Source of the DNA: an uncultured Methylococcaceae bacterium | Lineage (GTDB): Bacteria > Pseudomonadota > Gammaproteobacteria > Methylococcales > Methylomonadaceae | NCBI GenBank assembly: GCA_903903365.1 | Contig: CAIUYS010000227.1 | Coordinates: 1-12,214 of the forward strand | Reading direction: 5' to 3' | DNA length: 12,214 nucleotides | Shown here: piece by piece, positions 7,107 to 12,214 of the stretch | Numbering within the stretch: position 1 is the first letter of the stretch | Layout of the letters: every line of letters begins with the position of its first letter | Made by a program: the position numbers and the translations under genes | Notes under the pieces: generated by a model | Databases searched by the model: none | Told to the model about the DNA's origin: nothing | Seen by the model: the letters and a program-made list of their open reading frames with translations, nothing else

Positions 7107-7633
7107 TATAAATCTCCAGTGTTTTTAAGTTTGGCTAATATGGAAAAAGGGTTTTCAATGGATGACGGCTCGTCATTCACTATTGGATCTACGGTGTTAT
7201 TGTCAATTTTTTTGACAAAACAAGGTTGCTGATGCTTTGGAAATGCCGGCAAAGTGAGTAATATCTCATCTTCAATAATATTTTTAAGAGGAATTTTTCC
7301 TTCCTCAACTATTAATGGGTCATAGTCTTCGGGCAATCTATCGGCTTGATCTATTGAGGTAACAATGCCTAGTTTGATGTTGCAATCAACAGGCCAGCTA
7401 ACCGCTCCTAAACAGTTTTGGCACTCAAGCTCCAAAACAGCCTTGATATGACCCTCAATTTTGGCTAACCTCCCTTCCCGACCAAAAAAAAGGTCGACAG
7501 TAATTGATCCGGAGTCGTTAACCAGCATAGCTGCCAAACGATCCAGACTGCTTAAGGGTATTTGACCCTTTAATTCACCACGCTTATCAGCCAGGTGCAA
7601 GGGGTCTATATATTCGGGTAATCTATCTAACAT
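7106..7633 (-). CDS. yceD: YceD/DUF177 large-subunit rRNA accumulation protein
   Basis: Member of the DUF177 family, whose E. coli member YceD is needed for normal 23S rRNA levels; molecular mechanism unclear. The 175-residue protein shows the family pattern: N-terminal LPEYIDPLHLADKRGELKG, a central cysteine pair ELECQNCLGAVSW (C71, C74) with C84 close by, the EDEILLTLPAFPKH segment (about 121-134) and the C-terminal NPFSILAKLK. The ATG at 7633 fits the family start; no Shine-Dalgarno is visible. The best promoter match (7643-7671) would start transcription only three or four bases before this ATG, so the mRNA may be leaderless. Its stop overlaps the rpmF start (TAATG), so the two are coupled. 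Confidence 0.93.
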   Translation of the reverse strand: MLDRLPEYIDPLHLADKRGELKGQIPLSSLDRLAAMLVNDSGSITVDLFFGREGRLAKIEGHIKAVLELECQNCLGAVSWPVDCNIKLGIVTSIDQADRLPEDYDPLIVEEGKIPLKNIIEDEILLTLPAFPKHQQPCFVKKIDNNTVDPIVNDEPSSIENPFSILAKLKNTGDL

Positions 7634-7642
7634 AACTGCGAA

Positions 7643-7671
7643 ATAATATAGGTAAACCCTAATCGCGTCAA
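7643..7671 (-). promoter_or_regulatory. Sigma-70-type promoter for yceD-rpmF-plsX-fab
   Basis: Minus strand: -35 TTGACG (7666-7671), 17-bp spacer, -10 TATTAT (7643-7648); five of six in each box at the ideal spacing. The predicted start is at 7636-7637, three to four bases before the yceD ATG. Confidence 0.65.
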
Positions 7672-7677
7672 ACTCTA

Positions 7678-7705
7678 AATATAATTCTTCTTAAAGTTAA
7701 GCCAA
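7678..7705 (-). promoter_or_regulatory. Second candidate promoter upstream of yceD
   Basis: Minus strand: -35 TTGGCT (7700-7705, four of six), 16-bp spacer, -10 TATATT (7678-7683, five of six). It would start near 7671 and give a leader of about 38 nt without a clear Shine-Dalgarno. Weaker than the proximal promoter, but the two may act in tandem. Confidence 0.35.
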
Positions 7706-7903
7706 AAAGAACGCGTTGGAAGGTGGTATGAGTGAGTGAGAAACCCATCTGTTTGCGCCCAACTTATTTTTTAAACGCGCCAAAATGAAGTTATACTTGG
7801 GTTAATTACTGCTATGGAAAATAAAATGATCGCAGAACCTCTGCCAGTATTAACCAGGCTTTTAAACTCAGAATTTAGCTACCAGACCCATACAACAAAT
7901 ATT

Positions 7904-8788
7904 ATGACAGATAAAAAACCCACGCTTGGCTTCATAGGTATCGGTTTAATGGGCAAACCCATGACCTTACGTTTATTGAAGGCAGGCTTTAATGTCAACG
8001 TATGGAATCGCAGCCCTGAAAAACTTTCCCCCGTGACTGATGCGGGCGCTAACGGGTGCTCATCCATTGCCGAACTAGTCAAAGCGTCCGACATTATTTT
8101 ATTATGTTTGGCAGATACCCTGGCTGTTGAAACGGTTATACGCAATGACATTATGGACAATGGTTCAGCAAACCAGTTGCTGATTGACCTATCCAGCATC
8201 CACCCCGAGAACACTCGACAATTAGCAGCCATGCTGCATAAAAAATGCGGCATGGGCTGGATAGATGCGCCCGTTTCAGGCGGCGTTACGGGAGCCGAAC
8301 AAGGTAACCTGGCGATTATGGCAGGCGGCAGCCTCGCAAACATAAACATTGCGCGTACTATCCTGGCTCCGCTTTATAAGCAACTGACTCACATGGGTGA
8401 CTTGGGCAGCGGCCAGATCACCAAGATTTGCAACCAAATGATTGTCAGCTGCAATGTGCTGGTTATCGCCGAAATGATCGCACTGGCCCGGCAAGCCGGT
8501 GTCGCTGCTGAAAAAATACCGGAAGCCCTGTCCGGCGGCTTTGCTGACTCAAAACCCTTGCAAATCGTCGGCCCGGAAATGGCAACAGGCACTTTTGAGC
8601 CGGTAAAATGGCACGTTAAAACCTTATTGAAAGATTTGAATATGGCCGTTGATTTAGCCGTTACACAAGGCCAAGCCGTCCCAATGTCCGGCTTGGCCGC
8701 TCAACTTATGCAATTGCACGGCAGTCATGGTTATTTGGCACAAGACCCTTCAACCTTGATTAAATTATTTACTAAAAACAATGCTTAA
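7904..8788 (+). CDS. Beta-hydroxyacid dehydrogenase, probable tartronate semialdehyde reductase (GlxR/GarR type)
   Basis: NAD(P)-dependent 3-hydroxyacid dehydrogenase; with hydroxypyruvate isomerase next to it, the likely reaction is tartronate semialdehyde to D-glycerate. Numbered from the ATG at 7904: Rossmann loop GFIGIGLMGKPM (9-20), substrate site DAPVSGGVTGAEQG (121-134), GDLGSGQITKICNQ with the catalytic lysine K174, and K243 in KTLLKDLNMA. 294 residues is the normal family size; the ATG at 7814 would add an unusual 30-residue extension ahead of the Rossmann fold, though neither start has a good ribosome site. The loop after strand two reads WNRSPEK, which in this superfamily suggests NADPH rather than NADH. 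3-hydroxyisobutyrate dehydrogenase or glyoxylate/succinic semialdehyde reductase are alternatives. Its stop overlaps the hyi start by eight bases. Confidence 0.85.
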   Translation: MTDKKPTLGFIGIGLMGKPMTLRLLKAGFNVNVWNRSPEKLSPVTDAGANGCSSIAELVKASDIILLCLADTLAVETVIRNDIMDNGSANQLLIDLSSIHPENTRQLAAMLHKKCGMGWIDAPVSGGVTGAEQGNLAIMAGGSLANINIARTILAPLYKQLTHMGDLGSGQITKICNQMIVSCNVLVIAEMIALARQAGVAAEKIPEALSGGFADSKPLQIVGPEMATGTFEPVKWHVKTLLKDLNMAVDLAVTQGQAVPMSGLAAQLMQLHGSHGYLAQDPSTLIKLFTKNNA

Positions 8789-9545
8789 CTTCAGCGCTAA
8801 TTTAAGTTTGTTGTTTACTGAGGTAGACCTTATCGATCGCTTCAAAGCGGCTAAAAATGCAGGCTTTAAAGCTGTTGAAATACAATTCCCCTACAGCCTG
8901 AGCGCAGAAATTATAAAAAATACACTGGAAGATCAACAGTTAAAATTGGTATTATTTAATGTGGATGCCGACGATCTATTACAGGGAGGCGAAGGACTTG
9001 CCTGTGTGCCTGAAAAGCGGGCTCAATTCCGCCGAGCAATTACAGAAACACTTGACTACGCAAAGTTGTTAAAACCAGAAGCCATCAACGTACTACCTGG
9101 ACGATGTTTTAATGAAAAACGAAAACAGGACTACCTGAAAACCTTCAAAGAAAATCTGAGCTTTGCTACAGAGGCCTTTGCCCTATTGGGTATTAAAACA
9201 GTTTTTGAAGCCATCAATCGCCACGACATGCCTGGATTTATCATCCATAACGGTCAACAAATGCTCGATATATTGGACGAACTCAACCACCCGAAACTGT
9301 TTATGCAATACGATATTTATCATGCGCAGATGATGGGCGACCAGCCGGATGAATTTATTGCCCGACACGCCACTAAAATAGGCCATATTCAATTTGCAGA
9401 TTGCCCTGGTCGCGGCCAACCGGGTACTGGACATATTAATTTTGAAAGGATTTTCCGAGCCATTGAAAAGTCAGGTTATTCAGGCTGGGTTGGCGCTGAA
9501 TATAAGCCGGTTGGAACAACATTAGAAAGTTTGGACTGGCTTTGA
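8781..9545 (+). CDS. hyi: Hydroxypyruvate isomerase
   Basis: Interconverts hydroxypyruvate and tartronate semialdehyde; TIM-barrel of the xylose isomerase-like (AP endonuclease 2) superfamily, cytoplasmic. The 254-residue protein is close to E. coli Hyi (258), and the two catalytic glutamates fall at the same numbers, E143 (VFEAINRHDMPGF) and E240 (VGAEYKP). Other conserved parts: FSANLSLLFTEV at the N-terminus, QYDIYHAQ (about 176-183), HIQFADCPGRGQPGTG (202-217). The ATG lies inside the end of the preceding dehydrogenase (overlap ATGCTTAA), so the two are coupled. No glyoxylate carboligase is adjacent, unlike the E. coli gcl-hyi-glxR cluster, so hydroxypyruvate from serine metabolism may be the source. 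Confidence 0.92.
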   Translation: MLNFSANLSLLFTEVDLIDRFKAAKNAGFKAVEIQFPYSLSAEIIKNTLEDQQLKLVLFNVDADDLLQGGEGLACVPEKRAQFRRAITETLDYAKLLKPEAINVLPGRCFNEKRKQDYLKTFKENLSFATEAFALLGIKTVFEAINRHDMPGFIIHNGQQMLDILDELNHPKLFMQYDIYHAQMMGDQPDEFIARHATKIGHIQFADCPGRGQPGTGHINFERIFRAIEKSGYSGWVGAEYKPVGTTLESLDWL

Positions 9546-9766
9546 CGCGTAGTTTTAGTCACCAAAGTATTTGAAAATAGACCATTCATATTTTTTCATC
9601 ACAAAACCGTTCTTGAGCAGCGCCGAAGGGGCACGAGCTTTCTTTCTTCGCGCCTCCAGGGCGATAATCTTTTAAATATTTATCTGTTTTTAATAAGAAA
9701 TCAGCGCCCTTTCTTTACGTAAGCCATCGATAGTTATTGATTCGACTTTTTCATCTTACCATCACA
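9546..9766. other. Intergenic region after hyi with degenerate inverted repeats
   Basis: No gene seen. Two imperfect structures are visible: GCG-CGAAG (9620-9628) against CTTCGCGC (9646-9653) with one bulged base, and AGGGCG (9658-9663) against CGCCCT (9705-9710), followed by TTCTTT. CAGCGCC occurs twice (9618 and 9702). These may be the hyi terminator or the remains of a small repeat element; none is clean enough for a firm call. Confidence 0.4.
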
Positions 9767-9940
9767 CTTAAGGTGCTCTTAAGACTTGCCAAGTTAAAAT
9801 TACCCCAACGTTAAAACATTAACGTTCAAAACTTAAAGCAAAACAATTGCTTTAAGGCGACAAGGCAAAGAATCAAGCGGCCTGGACATAATCCGTCACC
9901 CCTGATTCTTTATATATGGCCAACTACTGAACAGGCCATA
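9767..9940 (+). promoter_or_regulatory. Highly structured region in front of the RlpA-like gene (train of five inverted repeats)
   Basis: Five inverted repeats follow one another: (A) CTTAAG 9767-9772 / 9778-9783, loop 5; (B) AACGTTAA 9807-9814 / TTAACGTT 9819-9826, loop AACA; (C) CTTAAAGCAA 9832-9841 / TTGCTTTAAG 9847-9856, loop AACAA; (D) AAAGAATCA 9867-9875 / TGATTCTTT 9903-9911, enclosing 27 bases; (E) TATGGCC 9915-9921 / GGCCATA 9934-9940, loop 12. All stems are perfect. GGCC inside the loop of D (9879-9882) could also pair with either GGCC of E. A TAAAAT at 9795-9800 could be a -10, making B-E a 5' leader. It ends 28 bases before the ATG, and an AAGG ribosome site lies at 9955-9958. I do not recognise a known riboswitch. 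Confidence 0.55.
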
Positions 9941-9968
9941 GATTTTAATTAAAAAAGGCTTTTTATTT

Positions 9969-10418
9969 ATGAATAAACTGATACTGGCAGTTTTTGTTGT
10001 TGTTACCTACAGTTTTTTTTCTAACCCAATACAATCGGCAGAAGCATCAAGTCGTCACACGACTCGCATGTCAAAAACTCATACCACCAAGCATCATTCA
10101 AAAACCCATCATCAAAGTACTGTTTCTTGGTACGGCGCTGATTTTCATGGTAAAAAAACCGCTAACGGCGAAAGATTCGACATGTATGCAATGACTGCGG
10201 CACACAAAACACTGCCTCTTTCATCTTACGCTGAAGTTACCAACCTAAAAAATCATCGTAGCGTTATCGTGCGCATCAATGATAGAGGGCCTTTTCATGG
10301 CAAAAGAGCAATGGATTTATCCTACGCTGCCGCAAAAGAACTCGGCATTAAAGGAACCGGTTCAGTAAAGATTACTCCGCTAGGGCACGATCAAACAGTG
10401 GCAATGTTAAGCCAGTAA
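9969..10418 (+). CDS. Secreted RlpA-like double-psi beta-barrel protein (septal ring lytic transglycosylase family)
   Basis: 149-residue exported protein. Residues 1 to about 26 (MNKLILAVFVVVTYSFFSN...SAEA) form a signal peptide with a likely signal peptidase I site; no lipobox cysteine, so unlike E. coli RlpA it should be periplasmic or secreted and not lipid-anchored. A cationic His/Lys/Thr-rich linker (about 28-50, six His) leads to the DPBB domain (51-138): STVSWYGADFHGKKTANGERF, AMTAAHKTLPL, VRINDRGPFHGKRAMDLSYAAAKELG. E68, H79 and D105 have the same spacing as E120, H131 and D157 of P. aeruginosa RlpA, which are needed for cleavage of denuded glycan, so it is probably active. The SPOR domain is absent. 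AAGG lies ten bases before the ATG. Confidence 0.88.
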   Translation: MNKLILAVFVVVTYSFFSNPIQSAEASSRHTTRMSKTHTTKHHSKTHHQSTVSWYGADFHGKKTANGERFDMYAMTAAHKTLPLSSYAEVTNLKNHRSVIVRINDRGPFHGKRAMDLSYAAAKELGIKGTGSVKITPLGHDQTVAMLSQ

Positions 10419-10470
10419 ACCCAACAAACACAATTTACCTTTTTAGACTCAATGGACACTTGCAAGTTTT

Positions 10471-10515
10471 GTAGGGCGACTAGCTAAAACTAACCGCCCT
10501 ACCACCTTTCTTTTC
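10471..10515 (+). terminator. Probable terminator of the RlpA-like gene
   Basis: GTAGGGCG (10471-10478) and CGCCCTAC (10495-10502) form a perfect 8-bp GC-rich stem with a 16-base loop, followed by CACCTTTCTTTTC. It lies 50 bases after the RlpA-like stop codon and before the convergent gene ending at 10540. The U-tract is interrupted and begins a few bases late. The GTAGGGCG...CGCCCTAC arms also resemble dispersed palindromic repeats in many genomes, so a repeat unit is a possible alternative. Confidence 0.5.
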
Positions 10516-10539
10516 TGATTGATGAGCCATCCCAAATCC

Positions 10540-10938
10540 TTAACCGCCGAGATAATCACCCGAGATTATTTGCTTTAGTGTTGAAACATCATGGTTATAC
10601 AAATACACCCAAGCCACAACCGAACTACCACTGACAAGCTCTATAGAGCACTGCTTGCGACTATATTCATGGGGCAACGGAAACCGCTCACTACATTCTT
10701 CATATTCATCCAACAGCTCTAATAACGACTGTTGATCAAGGATTTTATACAGTTCCCCAAAAACCTTATGACCGGCATCACTGGATTCAATAGCGCCGGG
10801 ATAGCCACACACTTCGTATAATTTTCCAGGCATAACGCCCGCTGAAAAATACACGCAGTAATTAGCTAATAAATACTGCTTGCTTGAAGCCATTTGTTTA
10901 CGCAACGTGCCATAAACAAATATAAATTCAGTCGCCAC
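10540..10938 (-). CDS. AIG2-like / gamma-glutamylcyclotransferase-fold protein
   Basis: Small cytoplasmic protein of the GGCT-like (YtfP/AIG2) family; members release 5-oxoproline from gamma-glutamyl compounds, but the substrate of most bacterial members is unknown. The FIFVYGTLRKQMASS motif near the N-terminus forms the substrate loop; PGKLYEVCGYPGAI and VFGELYKI follow; LLDEYEEC carries the acidic residues where the catalytic Glu of the family is found, and VAWVYLYN closes the barrel. The GTG at 10938 gives 132 residues with FVYGTLR close to the N-terminus as in the family. The frame continues to a TTG at 11007 that would add 23 residues and overlap the YchJ gene. No strong ribosome site for either. 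It is probably co-transcribed with ychJ, 50 bases upstream. Confidence 0.82.
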   Translation of the reverse strand: MATEFIFVYGTLRKQMASSKQYLLANYCVYFSAGVMPGKLYEVCGYPGAIESSDAGHKVFGELYKILDQQSLLELLDEYEECSERFPLPHEYSRKQCSIELVSGSSVVAWVYLYNHDVSTLKQIISGDYLGG

Positions 10939-10988
10939 GATTAAACTACTGACTTGGTTTTCTTGGGTTAACCAACAAATACGATTAC

Positions 10989-11474
10989 TTATCCGACTCC
11001 GCAACAACGCTTAAATTTCTTGCCGCTACCGCACGAACACAGTGCATTCTTGCCCTGATTAGTTTGCAGCCCCACTATACCCATTGATTTAATCACACCA
11101 TCCAAATAAAACCAGCGTCCGTTGATTTTCGTAAAGCGGCTGATTTCATTCATAACATGCTCTTGGTTATCCTGCACATAAAATGCCTTAAACGCCACCA
11201 CGCCCTTGCTGTCTTTGATCGCTCCTTTTTTTATGTCGGTAATTTCAAGTCGTAACCAGTCAATATTTTCTCTGGAAAAATCTATCGCCTCAGGTCGCCG
11301 GGTTGTATCCCAAGTTTCTTGTAAATAAGCGGCATTGCGCAAAACATAAGCCGTATAACGTGACCGCATTAACGCTTCAGCAGTAGACGGAAATTTTTCA
11401 CCGGAATGAAACGGCTCACAGCATTGTTGATAGTCAATACCGGAGCCGCAGAGACAAGGCGCTGGGGTGTTCAA
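10989..11474 (-). CDS. ychJ: YchJ family protein (UPF0225) with two SEC-C zinc motifs
   Basis: Protein of unknown function with a SEC-C (SecA C-terminal-like) zinc-binding motif at each end: PCLCGSGIDYQQCCEPFHSG (about 6-25) and ALCSCGSGKKFKRCCG (about 144-159). Between them is the NTF2-like region with LMRSRYTAYVLRNAAYLQETWD, as in E. coli YchJ ([22 protein letters not shown], about 152 residues). The start is a TTG at 11474, supported by AAGGA six bases before it and by the first SEC-C motif following at once; no in-frame ATG fits. The role is unknown; SEC-C motifs bind zinc and mediate SecB or ribosome contacts in SecA, but that should not be carried over. A TATACT at 11491-11496 is a possible -10. 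Confidence 0.92.
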   Translation of the reverse strand: MNTPAPCLCGSGIDYQQCCEPFHSGEKFPSTAEALMRSRYTAYVLRNAAYLQETWDTTRRPEAIDFSRENIDWLRLEITDIKKGAIKDSKGVVAFKAFYVQDNQEHVMNEISRFTKINGRWFYLDGVIKSMGIVGLQTNQGKNALCSCGSGKKFKRCCGVG

Positions 11475-11602
11475 AGAGATTCCTTGTAGCAGTATAACGT
11501 GTTTGTTGTTGGGGCGCTGTTAACCTTGCACATGTCACTACGCTATTAGCTAAAAACTTCAGCTTTTTTGTGTTTGATACTTTAATCGAAGGCTATCGGC
11601 AT
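11475..11602. promoter_or_regulatory. Region upstream of ychJ
   Basis: Non-coding. Because a strong terminator precedes it on the minus strand, ychJ must have its own promoter here. TATACT (11491-11496, minus) is the only good -10-like hexamer near the gene; no clear -35 is found 16-18 bp upstream. No small gene seen. Confidence 0.35.
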
Positions 11603-11631
11603 AAAAAGGGTGAACACTGTTCACCCTTTTT
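11603..11631 (-). terminator. Strong intrinsic terminator, possibly bidirectional
   Basis: AAAAAGGGTGAAC and GTTCACCCTTTTT form a perfect 13-bp inverted repeat with a three-base loop. Read on the minus strand, it follows the stop codon at 11640 by eight bases and ends in TTTTT, a textbook rho-independent terminator for the upstream reductase gene. The A-tract/T-tract symmetry means it could also stop plus-strand transcription. Confidence 0.9.
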
Positions 11632-11639
11632 AAACTGCT

Positions 11640-12214
11640 TTACCCAGCCGTTTCTTTCTGCTTCATCAGCAAATAATCCAGCCAAAGATTGGATAATTTT
11701 TCCTGCACGGTATTTTGCCGTAAGCGTGCATTCAAATGCGGGAAGTCGACTTTATCCAAATCCTGATCCTGGTTGTAGCAGGAATAAACAAAGGTTTCTT
11801 TACCCGTCTCTGCATCAATATGTTTGCACATACACTGGGCGCAGATGCCTTTCATCATGCACTGCATGGGTGAGTTAATTGAACCGACGGCGTGATGGGC
11901 TTTATTGAGATACGGCTTTAGCACATCAAAACGGGCGGATTTTACTGCCGACATCATGCGGTCTGAACCGATCACGATAAGATGATCAACATCCGCCAGT
12001 GAAATGGGTTGCTCACCCAATTCTCCAGTGGCATAGGCCACCATACATTCCAGAATATTACCGACAAAAGTTTTATCTTGTGGACGGGTGGGTACAATCG
12101 CCTCTACGCCTTCGCCTTTATCAACGGCCCAGATAATTAAATCAGCGGCCGCTTCAACGTCTTCAACTTTGAAACGGTCTTGGGAAAATTTATAACCCGC
12201 AAAATAAATAACCC
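11640..12214 (-). CDS. C-terminal part of an FAD/NAD-binding iron-sulfur oxidoreductase (ferredoxin-NADP reductase / PyrK-like), truncated by window edge
   Basis: The frame is open to the window end; 190 residues are visible and the N-terminal part is missing, so the full protein and its function cannot be named. LADVDHLIVIGSDRMMSAV resembles the C-terminal nucleotide-binding stretch of ferredoxin-NADP reductase-like electron-transfer subunits, where a G-x-x-x-MM motif is typical. INSPMQCMMKGICAQCMCKH followed by YSCYNQDQ provides five cysteines, similar to the [2Fe-2S] site of dihydroorotate dehydrogenase electron-transfer subunit PyrK, but with C-x5-C-x2-C-x-C spacing. It probably moves electrons between NAD(P)H, flavin and an iron-sulfur centre. 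An internal ATG at 12044 is not the start: the reading frame with similar character continues upstream. The terminator 11603-11631 follows. Confidence 0.7.
   Translation of the reverse strand, partial: VIYFAGYKFSQDRFKVEDVEAAADLIIWAVDKGEGVEAIVPTRPQDKTFVGNILECMVAYATGELGEQPISLADVDHLIVIGSDRMMSAVKSARFDVLKPYLNKAHHAVGSINSPMQCMMKGICAQCMCKHIDAETGKETFVYSCYNQDQDLDKVDFPHLNARLRQNTVQEKLSNLWLDYLLMKQKETAG

Larger units (their letters stand above)
7634..7903. other. Divergent intergenic region yceD / glxR-like
   Basis: 270 bp between two divergent operons if the plus-strand gene starts at 7904. The left part holds two candidate minus-strand promoters (7643-7671 and 7678-7705). On the plus strand a TATACT hexamer near 7793 could be a -10 but has no good -35. 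In-frame ATGs at 7814 and 7826 could extend the plus-strand gene by 30 or 26 residues; that extension has no family similarity that I can recognise. No other gene seen. Confidence 0.5.

Noticed and set aside
7814..7903. 30-residue N-terminal extension of the GlxR-like dehydrogenase
   Set aside because: The family begins a few residues before GxGxxG, which the ATG at 7904 gives. Kept only as an alternative, since neither start has a good ribosome site.
9832..9911. Resemblance to a c-di-GMP-I (GEMM) riboswitch (GCAAAAC..., GGCGAC...GCAAAG)
   Set aside because: The conserved GGGACGCAAAGCC core is broken by an insertion, the GNRA tetraloop and its receptor are not present, and the perfect stems pair in a different way. 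No named class is claimed.
10939..11007. TTG start at 11007 for the AIG2-like gene
   Set aside because: It adds 23 residues without family similarity and overlaps the end of ychJ; the GTG at 10938 places FVYGTLR at the usual distance.
11570..11878. Plus-strand 102-codon open frame opposite the reductase
   Set aside because: It runs through the strong terminator and opposite a conserved iron-sulfur segment; a shadow.
1..12214. New defence, mobile or secondary-metabolite system
   Set aside because: All protein genes belong to known core or common families; no integrase, transposase, toxin-antitoxin pair, CRISPR repeat or att site is visible.

Overview
The window comes from a gammaproteobacterial chromosome, moderately AT-rich. 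The minus-strand block from 7633 down to 1 is the conserved order yceD-rpmF-plsX-fabH-fabD-fabG-acpP-fabF-pabC-mltG, which is typical of Gammaproteobacteria. The protein sequences, the hydroxypyruvate isomerase / 3-hydroxyacid dehydrogenase pair and the YchJ protein would suit a Methylococcales-type methanotroph, but that placement is an inference, because no methane-oxidation gene lies in the window.

Layout. 1-7633 (minus strand): mltG (cut by the window edge), pabC, fabF, acpP, fabG, fabD, fabH, plsX, rpmF and yceD. Together they cover 23S rRNA/L32 supply, phospholipid and fatty acid initiation and elongation, a folate-branch lyase and a glycan-terminating transglycosylase. Junctions in the block are mostly tight (1-bp, 4-bp and 8-bp overlaps). 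Three are not: rpmF/plsX, which holds a terminator-like hairpin; fabG/acpP, which holds a strong promoter; and acpP/fabF, which is about 190 bp long and holds a long hairpin. 7634-7903 is a divergent promoter region. 7904-9545 (plus strand) is a two-gene unit of a beta-hydroxyacid dehydrogenase (GlxR/tartronate-semialdehyde-reductase type) and hydroxypyruvate isomerase. 9546-9968 is a long intergenic stretch whose second half is a train of perfect inverted repeats in front of a small secreted RlpA-like protein (9969-10418). 10540-11474 (minus) encodes an AIG2/gamma-glutamylcyclotransferase-like protein and a YchJ SEC-C protein. 11640-12214 (minus) is the C-terminal part of an iron-sulfur flavoprotein reductase, ended by a strong terminator.

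How the genes work together. PlsX makes acyl-phosphate from acyl-ACP. FabD loads malonate onto AcpP, FabH starts chains, FabG reduces and FabF elongates, so the cluster holds most of the type II synthase apart from dehydratase and enoyl reductase. The RNA signals at acpP (its own promoter, a hairpin predicted at the very 5' end, and a hairpin just after the stop codon that pairs better in the minus-strand RNA) fit the need for far more AcpP than enzymes. The Hyi/GlxR-type pair would connect hydroxypyruvate or tartronate semialdehyde with glycerate.

No mobile element, CRISPR array, tRNA/rRNA or defence system was found. The most unexplained sequence is the multi-hairpin leader at 9767-9940. 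I do not recognise it as a known riboswitch class.
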